A stretch of 64,000 nucleotides of DNA from Flavobacteriaceae bacterium (lineage in GTDB: Bacteria > Bacteroidota > Bacteroidia > Flavobacteriales > Flavobacteriaceae), in NCBI GenBank assembly GCA_002746415.1, contig NVXD01000017.1:1-64000 (forward strand), read 5' to 3'. Position numbers and translations under genes: made by a program. The notes under the pieces are model-generated. The model did not search any database and was not told the DNA's origin. It was given only the letters and a program-made list of their open reading frames with translations. Positions within the stretch are counted from its first letter, which is position 1. The number at the start of each line of letters is the position of its first letter. Below are positions 46,427-56,092 of the stretch, piece by piece.

Positions 46427-48067
46427 TTATTTTACTTTCTTTCCTCCAATAAAAACCTGTTTTGCTGTTACCTTGGGAATCTCTTGTTCAGAGACTTCCA
46501 TTATATCAGCACTCAGAATTACGAAATCTGCAAGTTTACCAACTGCTATACTCCCCTTTTCATGTTCTTCAAAATTAGAATAGGCAGCCCAAATAGTCAT
46601 TCCTTTTAAAGTCTCTTCCCTAGTCAGGGCATCTTTCATTTGATAGCCTCCTTCTGGGTAGTTATCCAAATCTTTACGAACCACAGCAGCATAGAATGTG
46701 AGGAACGGACTCACCTTTTCCACTGGGAAATCTGTTCCTAAAACCACCAACCCTGCTTTTTCCAACAATAGTTTATAAGCATAAGCTCCTTGTTCCCTTG
46801 CCGCTCCCAATCGATCACCCGCCCAATACATGTCACTTGTAGCATGTGTGGGTTGTATAGACGGAATAATACCATTTTCAAAATAATCAAAATCCTGCAT
46901 CGAAATTACTTGGGCGTGTTCTACCTTCCATCTTCTATCTTGCTTTCCTTCCAAAGCCTTTTTGTACGCTCGTAAGACCGAAATATTTGAAGAATCCCCA
47001 ATAGCATGCGTGTTCATTTGATAATCAGAATCGGCAATCTTTAGTGCCAAATACTCCAATTCCTCTGGGGTCGTAATCATAGCACCAAAATGCCCCTCTT
47101 GATCTGCATAAGGTTCTCGTAAAGCTGCTCCCCTAGAACCCAAAGCCCCATCTCCATATACTTTTACGGAACGTACATTTAATCTATCCGTTTTTACAAT
47201 TCCCTTTTTAAGATAATACGCCACCTCTTCTGGATTATTGCTCACCATTGCGTACACTCTCATAGATAAAGCATTGGCTTGCTGTAAACTATCTATCAAT
47301 TCTATTGTATTTCTACTGATGCCCGCATCGTTTACTGTGGTGAGGCCGTAGTCAATACATAATGCTTCCGCATCTTTTAATGCTTGTATTTGTGTTGCTC
47401 TGCTTGGAGGTGGAATAATATTGACAATGAATTGCATGGGAGTATCTACCAAAACCCCTGTCAGTTTCCCATTTTTTAAAATTATCTCTCCACCAGAAAC
47501 TTTTGTTTTATTGGTAACCCCAGCCATATCCAATGCTTTTTGGTTGACCAACAACGCATGACCGTCTACTCTTCTTAAGGCAACTGGTAAATCTGGAAAC
47601 AAAGCGTCTAACCTATCCTTTGTTGGAAATTCTTTTTCCTCCCAATCATTCTGATCCCATCCCCTACCTCGGATAAAATTGGATGGATTTTTTTCTTGAA
47701 AATCTTGTACACGCTGCAATACTTCATCAAAACTTTTTGTACCCACTAAATCCACTATTTGCTGACTGAGCCCTAAACCATAAAAATGGCAATGGGCATC
47801 TATTAATCCCGGAAGAATAGTCAGTCCTTGTGCATCCAATATCGTTTCTGAAGTAAAAGCATCCAATATGATATTAGAACTTAAAACTGCCACAAATTTT
47901 CCATCTTTGACCGCGAATGATGTTGCCTTGGAAAAACCATCATCTACAGTATAAATATTGGCATTGTGAACAATAAGGTCTACATGCTGTTTCTCTTTGG
48001 TACAAGAAAAACATAACAATAACAAAAACACCAACAAGTTAAAAGTTATACTTCTATATCTATTCAT
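46427..48067 (-). CDS. YtcJ-like amidohydrolase lipoprotein
   Basis: A 546-aa metal-dependent hydrolase of the amidohydrolase superfamily, YtcJ-like branch. A lipoprotein signal (LLVFLLLLCFSC, Cys near 22) puts it on the outside of a membrane. Metal ligands are visible in LIDAHCHFYG, WKVEHAQV, NTHAIGDSSN and LGTDFPVEKVSP. YtcJ-type enzymes hydrolyse amides or exocyclic bonds of unknown substrates. Its start overlaps the end of the DUF885 gene by 8 bp, so the two lipoproteins are cotranscribed and may act in the same peptide or amide degradation. Confidence 0.88.
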   Translation of the reverse strand: MNRYRSITFNLLVFLLLLCFSCTKEKQHVDLIVHNANIYTVDDGFSKATSFAVKDGKFVAVLSSNIILDAFTSETILDAQGLTILPGLIDAHCHFYGLGLSQQIVDLVGTKSFDEVLQRVQDFQEKNPSNFIRGRGWDQNDWEEKEFPTKDRLDALFPDLPVALRRVDGHALLVNQKALDMAGVTNKTKVSGGEIILKNGKLTGVLVDTPMQFIVNIIPPPSRATQIQALKDAEALCIDYGLTTVNDAGISRNTIELIDSLQQANALSMRVYAMVSNNPEEVAYYLKKGIVKTDRLNVRSVKVYGDGALGSRGAALREPYADQEGHFGAMITTPEELEYLALKIADSDYQMNTHAIGDSSNISVLRAYKKALEGKQDRRWKVEHAQVISMQDFDYFENGIIPSIQPTHATSDMYWAGDRLGAAREQGAYAYKLLLEKAGLVVLGTDFPVEKVSPFLTFYAAVVRKDLDNYPEGGYQMKDALTREETLKGMTIWAAYSNFEEHEKGSIAVGKLADFVILSADIMEVSEQEIPKVTAKQVFIGGKKVK

Positions 48068-49883
48068 TCTCTTTTGTATTAGCTATCCAATTATCAATTT
48101 TTACTTCCAATAGGACCAATGGCAAACTACCTGAATTTAATACCTGATTATGAAACTCTTTAATTGAAAAAGCATCCCCCAATGCATTTTTAGCTTTTTC
48201 ACGGAGTTCCCTAATCTTTAATTGTCCCATTTTATAAGATAATGCCTGTCCTGGCGCTATCATATAACGTTCTATCTCAGAAATGATACCAGCTTCAGAT
48301 GCTGCCTCGTTATCCAAAGAATATTGAATTGCTCTCTCCCGAGACCAACCCATGGCATGCATACCAGAATCTACTACCAACCTAATTGCTCGGTGCATTT
48401 CTGCACTTAACATTCCAAAATACTGATATGGGTCTGTATACAATCCCAATTCTTTCCCTAAAGACTCTGAATAAAGGGCCCAACCTTCCACAAATACACC
48501 CATACCTTCTGCATGAAGAAAAGATGGCAACTTTTCATTCTCCTGCTGAAGTGACAATTGGTAATGGTGTCCCGGTATGGCTTCATGAAGAAACAAAGAT
48601 TCATCTTGGAAGGTATTATAAGCTGTCACATCAGGAATAGGCACATAAAAAGTTCCTGGTCTGGATCCATCTTTTGATCCAGCTAAATACTCTGCTGAAG
48701 CTGATACCTCTCTAAATGCTTCCACTCTCCTAACTTCAAAACCAGCCTTTGGTTTCAAATCAAAAAGCTTACCCAAATTATCTTTCATGCTTTCATGAAT
48801 GGCATTAAAGTTGGCAATCACCTGTTCAGGTGCTGTAAATGGCTTTTGTTCTGGACTGCTTCTCACAAGCTCGAAAAAGGCCTTTAAATCTCCCTTAAAA
48901 CCAATCTGTTCCTTCACTTTTTCCATTTCAGCAGCTATTCTATCCACTTCTTGAAGCCCTAAAGCATGTATTTCCTCCGCGGTTAGATTAGTCGTAGTAT
49001 GATACTTTATTAAATATTGATAGGTTTCTTGTCCATTAGGTAATGCACCAATGCCAGAAGTTGTTTTCCCAGCTGGTAAGTATTTTTCAGTTAGAAACTG
49101 CTTCAGTTTTATATGAATTGGATTGATCTTCGCAGTAATCATTTCCTCATACTTATTTTCCAACCGACTTTTCTTTGCATCAGAAAAATCATCTGGCAGC
49201 ATTGTTATAGGTCCATAAAATAAATGATGCTCGATATCTGTAACTATATAGCCATCCAATTGGTCTATCAACCTTTCTATTATGGCTTTGGGTAGCACCA
49301 CTCCTTTTGCTACACCCTCTTCCATATTAGCAATGGCTGTTTGCTGCCATTCCACATAATCATCCACTCGTTTCAGCCAATTTTCATAGTCAACCACAGT
49401 TTTAAAAGGTTGCGCCCCTTTTCCGCTTCCCAAAAGACCCATTTCTAAATGGAAAGAAAATATTTGGTTGATAGGCATCAATTCAAAATTGGGTAATTCA
49501 AACATCGGGGAGGCTATCGTTACCAAATCATTCGATAGTCCTTCCTTTTTAATCTCACAATCCCATTTCATTACACCTAAACTCAGCTTTTGAGAGTCCG
49601 ACAAATTAGCTTTATCAATAGTGGTTATACGGTCCAAAAACGCAGTATAGCTTTCCAATAATTTTTGTTGATGGGCATCAGAAATATAATTGGGTAAATA
49701 ATCATTGTAGGTGCCATCTCCAGAACGTGTCCCTTCCAACGGATTTATTTTTAGTTTGAATTCATGGAAATCGTCAAAAAGAACATCTAGAACAACAATT
49801 GTATCATTATTAAGCTGGGGATTATTCTCTTTACAACTATAAACAATAGTAAAAAAGAACAATACTAGGATGCGTAGCTTCAT
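48060..49883 (-). CDS. DUF885-family metallopeptidase-like lipoprotein
   Basis: A 607-aa protein with a short lipoprotein signal (LRILVLFFFTIVYSC, Cys near 17). The DUF885 zinc site HEAIPGHHYQLS is present, with the family's downstream EGWALYSESLG supplying a further Glu ligand. DUF885 proteins are related to gluzincin-type (M32/M3-like) carboxypeptidases; the true substrates are unknown. It is the first gene of a two-gene unit with the amidohydrolase downstream (8-bp overlap). Confidence 0.88.
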   Translation of the reverse strand: MKLRILVLFFFTIVYSCKENNPQLNNDTIVVLDVLFDDFHEFKLKINPLEGTRSGDGTYNDYLPNYISDAHQQKLLESYTAFLDRITTIDKANLSDSQKLSLGVMKWDCEIKKEGLSNDLVTIASPMFELPNFELMPINQIFSFHLEMGLLGSGKGAQPFKTVVDYENWLKRVDDYVEWQQTAIANMEEGVAKGVVLPKAIIERLIDQLDGYIVTDIEHHLFYGPITMLPDDFSDAKKSRLENKYEEMITAKINPIHIKLKQFLTEKYLPAGKTTSGIGALPNGQETYQYLIKYHTTTNLTAEEIHALGLQEVDRIAAEMEKVKEQIGFKGDLKAFFELVRSSPEQKPFTAPEQVIANFNAIHESMKDNLGKLFDLKPKAGFEVRRVEAFREVSASAEYLAGSKDGSRPGTFYVPIPDVTAYNTFQDESLFLHEAIPGHHYQLSLQQENEKLPSFLHAEGMGVFVEGWALYSESLGKELGLYTDPYQYFGMLSAEMHRAIRLVVDSGMHAMGWSRERAIQYSLDNEAASEAGIISEIERYMIAPGQALSYKMGQLKIRELREKAKNALGDAFSIKEFHNQVLNSGSLPLVLLEVKIDNWIANTKENE

Positions 49884-50054
49884 ATACTTTGGTTTTAATC
49901 AAATTTAAGAAAATTAAGCAGATGAAAAGGTGCTTATACAAAACTGAGCTCTTGAGATACTTATGAGTGATTCCCTAACACAAGACGGTGCTATTTCTTC
50001 ATCCTTTTTTGGGCGTATCCTCAAAATTGATTTTAATGCATAAATGAAATTATT

Positions 50055-50942
50055 TTATTTCATTCGTTCATGTATTAAACTTACATATCTATCCGTGTTT
50101 TCCAATTCAGGGAAATGTCCACAAGTATCAAATTGGATTATTTCACAATTTGGAAGATGTTCCATTATGGATTCTTTATTTGTATCCTTATGGGTAAAAT
50201 CCTTGTTTCCCCAGATAAGTGTTGCAGGAACTTCTAAAACTTTAAGGGTTGAATTTATTTCCTTTGATAACCCTTGCACCAAGCTAGATAAACAGAAACA
50301 TCCTCCATTATTTAAAGCATGCAAGGCTTCTTTTTTATACTTTGATGCATCAGTATGTTGAGGAAGAGCGTATTTATACCAAATTTTCGCAAACTTTTTT
50401 TCAGAAAACATATTAGCAATTTGTCCAATAATAGGAAGCTTTAATAATGTGGGTATTGCATTTTTTGTCCATTTATTCATTGCATGTAATGAAGGTGTTT
50501 GGGAAAGAAATAATCTAGTAATTCTGTTCGGGAATAATTCCGCTGCTTTAATCGCATAAAACCCATTTGAACAAGAAAAAGCAAGTGCTGCTTTTTCAAT
50601 TTCTAAAATATCCATCAGATTAATAATCAGGTTTGATGCATTAGGAAAGGAATAATCATAATTTGAATTCGGATATGAAAAACCAATCCCTGGTAGCTCA
50701 AAGCAAATAACTCTATAATTCTTGGATAATTTTGTAATTAGCTCAAGATGATGCTCAATTACATTAGGGCCATCAGGGACATTTAGAATTACGGGCTTAC
50801 TTCCTAAGGTATCGAACACTCTAACTTTTCCAAATTCAGTTGTTATTAGGCAAATACCATCTTGCCAGGTTTTTTTTTGATTCCTTTTTAGCTTAAATCG
50901 ATATGTATCTATAAAATTACCTGTCATTTTTTTTAAACGCAC
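50055..50942 (-). CDS. Alpha/beta hydrolase with an atypical nucleophile elbow
   Basis: A 295-aa alpha/beta-hydrolase-fold protein, no signal peptide. The oxyanion region is LNVPDGPNVIEHH and the strand before the elbow is AALAFSCSNGFYAIK, where the usual G-x-S-x-G is S-C-S-N-G. The acid loop is LIWGNKDFTHKD and the catalytic His is in DTCGHFPELENTD. All three triad positions are fillable, so it is likely active, possibly an esterase or C-C hydrolase. It stands alone, not in an obvious operon. Confidence 0.8.
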   Translation of the reverse strand: MRLKKMTGNFIDTYRFKLKRNQKKTWQDGICLITTEFGKVRVFDTLGSKPVILNVPDGPNVIEHHLELITKLSKNYRVICFELPGIGFSYPNSNYDYSFPNASNLIINLMDILEIEKAALAFSCSNGFYAIKAAELFPNRITRLFLSQTPSLHAMNKWTKNAIPTLLKLPIIGQIANMFSEKKFAKIWYKYALPQHTDASKYKKEALHALNNGGCFCLSSLVQGLSKEINSTLKVLEVPATLIWGNKDFTHKDTNKESIMEHLPNCEIIQFDTCGHFPELENTDRYVSLIHERMK

Positions 50943-51060
50943 TACAACAATTTGCTAGACAGACCTGCATGTGTTTTTCTATTTAATGAATCTAAACTCT
51001 ATCTGAATAAGCCAATAGCCAAGAAACACTAAAAACCTCTTTGTGCGTATTTAATCACGC

Positions 51061-52095
51061 TTACTCTTTCCAAGCTCTGGAAACTGTTCCCTCCTCTGAA
51101 GGAAAGTCCTCAGGAATATCTTGAGTTACAGCACCTGTGGCTACCCATTCCGATCCCCTTTGTAATAAAGTAATGAAACCAGCACACTCCATGGAGTAGT
51201 CAAAATGTCCCAAAGTAGTATGAAATACCCGACCCTCACCATACTTAATGGCCATCATAGTGGGCACATGTTGCCCCATACCTTTAACATCAGGATTCCA
51301 AGGCGGTGCATTTTTCTCTACATCTGAATAAGCAGTAGCCAAAATGGTTGCGTTTTCAAAAGGTCCTCTCATACGTTCATACATTTCATCCTGTACATGC
51401 ATCCACTCTGTAGGCAATCCTTTCATAATAGGATGTTCTGGCGCACGTGTGGTAATTAGAAAATCATATTCAGCTCCATGTGACCCACTACTACCTGCCG
51501 AAAAATCCTTTTCTAACTCACCTGCATCATTATAATACACATAAGGGCCTGTAATACTATCCCTACCTCCCCAAGCACCTAGACCAATCATTTTATTGAA
51601 TTCTGTCCAGTCTCCCCAAGCATTGTCAGCGGCATGAACAATAACCAAACCACCACCATCACTCATGTATTTTTCAAAATTCTTTTTGGTCTCGTCTGGC
51701 CATTGAGGTGTGCGCTCGCCAAGATTGGAAATCACTAAATCATACTGACTAAAATCAATTGAAAAATTGGATGTTTGTATAGGATTATGTGAAATACCAT
51801 AGGCTGTAGAATCCAAAGGGTAGTCTTCTATGAATTGAGTATAGGGCTCTGGCCTACTTTGATTGTATTTAACACCCAACCATACGGAATCCATTCGATG
51901 GATGTCCACATCAAAAAGAGCAGTCTGTTCCAAATAATCCTGCATCATCATTGTGGATTTAGGCCAGATATAATGATTGTTTTGTCCGTCTATAATCAAG
52001 GCCTTAAGTTTTGTAGGTGCAACTTTCTCCTTTGGGTTTTGCCCACATGCAGCCACCAATAGCACTACTACAATGATCCAGTTTAATTTTATCAT
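51061..52095 (-). CDS. ThuA-domain lipoprotein
   Basis: A 344-aa protein with a lipoprotein signal (WIIVVVLLVAACGQN, Cys near 17), followed by a ThuA-like class I glutamine-amidotransferase-fold domain: LKALIIDGQNNHYIW, YDLVISNLGERTPQW, GGGLVIVHAADNAWGDW, RVFHTTLGHFDYSME. ThuA proteins are tied to trehalose and other sugar use. Standing alone here, its partner is not visible. An outer-membrane or periplasmic location fits polysaccharide or glycoside breakdown in marine flavobacteria. Confidence 0.88.
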   Translation of the reverse strand: MIKLNWIIVVVLLVAACGQNPKEKVAPTKLKALIIDGQNNHYIWPKSTMMMQDYLEQTALFDVDIHRMDSVWLGVKYNQSRPEPYTQFIEDYPLDSTAYGISHNPIQTSNFSIDFSQYDLVISNLGERTPQWPDETKKNFEKYMSDGGGLVIVHAADNAWGDWTEFNKMIGLGAWGGRDSITGPYVYYNDAGELEKDFSAGSSGSHGAEYDFLITTRAPEHPIMKGLPTEWMHVQDEMYERMRGPFENATILATAYSDVEKNAPPWNPDVKGMGQHVPTMMAIKYGEGRVFHTTLGHFDYSMECAGFITLLQRGSEWVATGAVTQDIPEDFPSEEGTVSRAWKE

Positions 52096-52264
52096 TTTAA
52101 TTTTGTTTGAATTTGTTTGGTTAAGGGAATTCTATATCCGATACTTGAAAGATAAGCATAAAAATAACGGAAGCTGCATGGATATTAATGCCTCTTTAAG
52201 AATAATTCTTAGCAATATAAGACACAACACTTAATGTCCTAGTACCAAAAGCTTATGTAGGAAA

Positions 52265-52804
52265 TCATTTAGATAAGGATGCTATTTTATTTTTTGCCTC
52301 ATCAACACCCTCCTGAAGGTGGATGGAGCTATAGAGTTCTTTAGTTTCCTTCCAAACATTGATTGACTCTATAATTTTTCCACGTTTCTCAAGCAACACA
52401 GCAAAACCACGCAGACCATTGGCTAAGTTACCTGCATGCGTGCTAGGATTGTTCCTATAAATGTCTATTACCTCTCTATAATTACCTTCTGCACCAGCAA
52501 GTTTTCCAATTTGGTATTGTAAATCTGCTAGGTGCCTCATTGCATGAGTGATACCCTGCATATTATTGCCTTTTTTAAAGTAATTCAAGGATTCTTGGTT
52601 CAGTTCTACTGCCTTTGAATAATTACCTTTATCTGACTCCAATTGCCTATACACATGGAATATGCTACCAAGAGAATTGTAATCTTCTTCCTTAAACAGT
52701 CCATGAGCTTCTTTGACCAAAGCTTGAGCATCATCATACTTTTTTTCTCCTCTTTTACCCCATGCTTCTCTTAAGAGTTCCTTTATTTTTGAATTAGCTG
52801 TCAT
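52265..52804 (-). CDS. Tetratricopeptide-repeat protein
   Basis: A 179-aa all-helical protein with about four TPR-like units (LFKEEDYNSLGSIFHVYRQL, DKGNYSKAVELNQESLNYF, AMRHLADLQYQIGKLAGAEG, LANGLRGFAVLLEKRG). There is no signal peptide, so it is cytosolic. TPR repeats bind partner proteins; the partner is not evident. It is a single gene with unrelated neighbours. Confidence 0.75.
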   Translation of the reverse strand: MTANSKIKELLREAWGKRGEKKYDDAQALVKEAHGLFKEEDYNSLGSIFHVYRQLESDKGNYSKAVELNQESLNYFKKGNNMQGITHAMRHLADLQYQIGKLAGAEGNYREVIDIYRNNPSTHAGNLANGLRGFAVLLEKRGKIIESINVWKETKELYSSIHLQEGVDEAKNKIASLSK

Positions 52805-53105
52805 AAGATTTCTTGAATTTTAGACTAAAACATTAAGTTTAGCAAAAGCTTAATTCGCACCTCAAATTCTCTTCACAAAAGAATTTAAAAACAGTAAGGT
52901 AAGCAATTGTTTTTTACATAAAAACTTGGTGCATAAGGAGTTATTAACCAATTGAATATTTACACATCATAAAAGACCTCTAGACCTTGTACATAAAGAA
53001 ACACAGAGAACTGATCTCAGTCCATTAGAGGTCACAAAAAATAAATGATACTGTAGTGATATTCTCACCATAAAATCATTTATATTTTCAACACAAAGCT
53101 TATTT

Positions 53106-53525
53106 TTGAGATACCAAACCAAACTAAAATACGTATTGAAGACTGTAGAATTAAACCCCTCAGGCAGTTTTACAAATTGGAAACCGAGCACCCTAAAAGA
53201 ACTAAGAGATGAACCTATTGAGGAATCTTTTGCAGGAGCCAACCTACTATTTGAAAATAATTACCTAAAACTCTGGGACATTACCTTAGCACCTGGTGAG
53301 CGATTACCTTTTTCCATAAAAAGCACTAATTATAGCTGGACTTGTCTCTCTGGCGGAAAAACCGTATCCCATAGTGCCGATGGAATCATTCGACTGTACA
53401 AAATAGAAAAAGGGGAAATTTGTTTTTTTAAGTTTAAAAACAAAAAACATATCAGCGATATTGAAAATGTAGGTAAAAATATCATCGTTATTCATATTAT
53501 TGAATACAAGAACGAAGTTTTTTAA
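53106..53525 (+). CDS. Small cupin-like protein, start uncertain
   Basis: A 139-codon frame without an ATG: it can begin at TTG 53106 or TTG 53136. The product (FENNYLKLWDITLAPGERLP, YSWTCLSGGKTVS, IRLYKIEKGEICFFKFKN, IIVIHIIEYKN) looks like a compact cupin beta-barrel lacking clear metal His residues. I do not recognise a family. The sequence is protein-like and conserved in style, yet the weak start and poor context leave some doubt that it is expressed. Confidence 0.5.
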   Translation: MRYQTKLKYVLKTVELNPSGSFTNWKPSTLKELRDEPIEESFAGANLLFENNYLKLWDITLAPGERLPFSIKSTNYSWTCLSGGKTVSHSADGIIRLYKIEKGEICFFKFKNKKHISDIENVGKNIIVIHIIEYKNEVF

Positions 53526-53900
53526 AACCCAGTAATCCAACATGTTTTACAGTCCTGATTCCGTAAAATCGATTCAATTTGTGTAGAAAACAAGTTTTTT
53601 CGTTCTGAATTCAGAAATCCATACGCTTCTAGTCACAATTATTTTCCTACAACCATTTGTTTGATAGATTTTTGCACTCGCAATTTAAAGCCCAAAAAAC
53701 GACATATGTTTTCTAGGTGGTTTTTAAAAATGATACAGTAGTGTCATAAGCAATAAAAAATATCCCCGAAATCTAGCCTGCTTGGTAAAAAAAGGGTGCC
53801 CTGAGGGGCACCTTCTTTATTTTATACCACTACATAGGCACCTTATGTAACCAATATTACAAAGCTCTATTTTTTTTGCTTCTATATTTGTAAAAACTTA
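53526..53900. other. Intergenic region with terminator hairpin
   Basis: This 375-bp gap holds the palindrome TCTGAATTCAGA near 53603 and a hairpin terminator at 53795-53812. No gene is seen on either strand. Confidence 0.4.
53795..53812 (+). terminator. Hairpin terminator
   Basis: GGTGCCC (53795-53801) pairs perfectly with GGGCACC (53806-53812) around TGAG and is followed by TTCTTTATTTT. It lies about 270 bp after the nearest upstream stop, in front of the YeeE gene. Confidence 0.65.
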
Positions 53901-54470
53901 ATGCAAATGGAATATATCTTACAACCATGGCCATGGTACGTTTCTGGCCCAATGATTGCTTTGGTTATGCTAATGCTTGTGTATTTTGGAAAAACCTTTG
54001 GCATGTCATCTAATCTTAGAACATTATGCAGCATCGGTGGAGCAGGAAAATATGCAGATTTTTTCAAGTTTGATTGGAAATCACAACGTTGGAACCTAAC
54101 TGTGGTTCTTGGTGCAATGATAGGAGGTTTTATAGCTGTTCACTTTTTATCAGACAATTCAATTATCGCCTTAAGCACAGATACTGTTGAAGATTTAGCA
54201 ACATTAGGCTTTGTCCATGCAGGAGAAAACTTATTGCCACCTGAAATTTATAGTTGGGAAAATGTCTGGAGTATTAAGGGGCTGTCTGTTCTTATCATCG
54301 GTGGGTTCTTAGTTGGTTTTGGAACACGTTATGCTGGCGGATGCACCTCTGGGCACGCCATTACGGGATTAAGTAACTTACAGCTGCCGTCTCTAATTGC
54401 TGTCATAGGTTTCTTTATTGGTGGATTAATAATGACCCACTTTTTATTCCCCTTAATTTTTGGAGCATGA
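53901..54470 (+). CDS. YeeE/YedE-family sulfur transporter, first half
   Basis: A 189-aa membrane protein with about four helices (PMIALVMLMLVYFGKTFG, LTVVLGAMIGGFIAVHFL, LSVLIIGGFLVGFGTRYAGG, LIAVIGFFIGGLIMTHFL). It carries the signature GTRYAGGCTSGHAITGLS with the conserved Cys of the DUF395/YeeE sulfur-transport fold. Related YeeE proteins import thiosulfate by Cys relay. It is coupled by a 4-bp ATGA overlap (54467-54470) to the second half. The two-gene form is common in Bacteroidota. An N-terminal ATG at 53901 gives a full leading helix. Confidence 0.88.
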   Translation: MQMEYILQPWPWYVSGPMIALVMLMLVYFGKTFGMSSNLRTLCSIGGAGKYADFFKFDWKSQRWNLTVVLGAMIGGFIAVHFLSDNSIIALSTDTVEDLATLGFVHAGENLLPPEIYSWENVWSIKGLSVLIIGGFLVGFGTRYAGGCTSGHAITGLSNLQLPSLIAVIGFFIGGLIMTHFLFPLIFGA

Positions 54471-54880
54471 GATATTTAAAATTTTTAATGGTTGGTATTT
54501 TCTTTGGAATTGTTTTGGTAAAATCCGAGGCCGTTTCTTGGTACAGGATTTTTGAAATGTTTAAGTTTCAATCTTTTCATATGTATGGCATTATTGGTTC
54601 TGCCGTTTTCCTTGGAGCGCTTTTTATTTGGATTTTCAAAAAGTCAAAAACCAAAAACATAGAAGGTAATAGTATTCATTTACCCCCAAAAGAAAAAGGA
54701 TTGGTCAGGTATATTGTAGGAGGAACTATTTTTGGTTTTGGATGGGCATTAGCCGGTGCCTGCCCAGGACCTATGTACATTCTATTGGGGACAGGAATTT
54801 TTAGCATGCTCCTAGTAATTGCAGCTGCAATTTTAGGAACCTTTGTTTATGGACTCTTAAAAAATAAATTACCGCACTAA
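54467..54880 (+). CDS. YeeE/YedE-family sulfur transporter, second half (DUF6691-like)
   Basis: A 137-aa membrane protein with about four helices and the partner signature FGWALAGACPGPMYILLGTG, including the conserved Cys. It overlaps the upstream half by 4 bp and the two presumably assemble into a transporter for thiosulfate or a related sulfur species. No rhodanese or sulfur dioxygenase gene follows. It ends convergently with clpS, without a visible terminator. Confidence 0.88.
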   Translation: MRYLKFLMVGIFFGIVLVKSEAVSWYRIFEMFKFQSFHMYGIIGSAVFLGALFIWIFKKSKTKNIEGNSIHLPPKEKGLVRYIVGGTIFGFGWALAGACPGPMYILLGTGIFSMLLVIAAAILGTFVYGLLKNKLPH

Positions 54881-54954
54881 TAAAGTACTAGCGCTTCTTT
54901 ATTCTAATATTTAAAAAAAATATACCTTTCACCTCAGGAATATTGGGCAACATT

Positions 54955-55230
54955 TTAAACAATTTCCGCACTTAAACCGGCTTCTAATAATTTACTGCAA
55001 CGAGGCTTTAAGTCTTTATACTCTCCTGTTTTAACGGTGCATTTTCCATTATGGTGCACAATAAGGGAACATTGTTCTGCCTGCTCTGGAGTATGCTCAC
55101 AAACACTCATTAGCGTCTCTATTACATAGTCAAAAGTATTTACTTCATCATTGAACAGCACTATTTCATTATTACTGGCTGTTTCCTCTTCCAGAAGTAA
55201 TTCCTCGGATATTTCCTCCTTAACACTCAT
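54955..55230 (-). CDS. clpS: ATP-dependent Clp protease adaptor ClpS
   Basis: A 91-aa adaptor that delivers N-degron substrates to ClpAP/ClpCP. The ClpS core NEIVLFNDEVNTFDYVIETL is clear, with the Asn-Asp pair of the N-degron pocket, and the HTPEQAEQCSLIVHHNGKC helix-strand follows. The acidic N-terminal tail (EEISEELLLEEE) is usual. It lies 21 bp after prmA on the same strand, likely in the tpiA-prmA-clpS transcript. Confidence 0.95.
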   Translation of the reverse strand: MSVKEEISEELLLEEETASNNEIVLFNDEVNTFDYVIETLMSVCEHTPEQAEQCSLIVHHNGKCTVKTGEYKDLKPRCSKLLEAGLSAEIV

Positions 55231-55251
55231 CAGATTAGGTTTTTACGAAAA

Positions 55252-56085
55252 CTAAAATACGTATTTTACGGCTACCCAATTATTTTTTTCGAAGTTTTTA
55301 TCAAAATGCAGGTTAAATAGCTCGCATTTGGCAGAAATATCTGTAATATCGTCTGCATAAAACCCACTTAAGAACAAGGTTCCATTCTCATTCAGACAAT
55401 TGGCATAAACAGAAATATCATCTAGGAGTATATTCTTATTAATATTGGCCAGTATGACATCATACTTTTTGGCATCCAGCAAACTTGCATCACCCTCATA
55501 GATACGAATATGCTCTTGATGGTTTCTTTGTACATTTTCCAAAGAATTTAAGTAACACCAATTATCAATATCAATGGCATCTACGTCACTGGCACCCTTC
55601 ATAGCAGACAGAATAGCCAATACCCCAGTTCCACATCCCATATCCAAGACTTTTTTTTCAGTAAAATCATATTCTAAAATGTGCTGTAACATCATATGCG
55701 TAGTTTCATGATGCCCCGTACCAAAACTCATTTTGGGCTCAATAACGATATCAAATTGTACATTGGGTTTTTCATGGAAAGGGGCACGTACCACACATTG
55801 GTCATCCACTTGAATCGATTCAAAATTACTTTCCCATACTTCATTCCAGTTTTCTTGTTCTATTTCAACAAAACTAGAGTCAATCTTAAAATTAGGGTGC
55901 GTTAATATTTGAACCGTATCAAGAATCTGTTCAGACCATTCTTCTTTTTTTATATATGCCAAAACCCCTTTATCTGTTTCCACAAAACTATCAAAACCAG
56001 CTTCTCCCAATTCTGCCATTAGAATATCTGATGCTGGCTGTAAGGGTGTTACTGTAAAATTATATTCCAGATAACTATTTTGCAT
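55252..56085 (-). CDS. prmA: Ribosomal protein L11 methyltransferase
   Basis: SAM-dependent methyltransferase that methylates ribosomal protein L11, 277 aa. The C-terminal Rossmann domain has VLDMGCGTGVLAILSA (SAM motif I), VDAIDIDNWCY (acidic ribose contact), and YDVILANINKNILL (motif IV, N-x-N form). The N-terminal substrate domain and the linker FGTGHHETTHMML are also present. It follows tpiA by 7 bp and precedes clpS. Confidence 0.95.
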   Translation of the reverse strand: MQNSYLEYNFTVTPLQPASDILMAELGEAGFDSFVETDKGVLAYIKKEEWSEQILDTVQILTHPNFKIDSSFVEIEQENWNEVWESNFESIQVDDQCVVRAPFHEKPNVQFDIVIEPKMSFGTGHHETTHMMLQHILEYDFTEKKVLDMGCGTGVLAILSAMKGASDVDAIDIDNWCYLNSLENVQRNHQEHIRIYEGDASLLDAKKYDVILANINKNILLDDISVYANCLNENGTLFLSGFYADDITDISAKCELFNLHFDKNFEKNNWVAVKYVF

Positions 56086-56092
56086 ATAGGAA

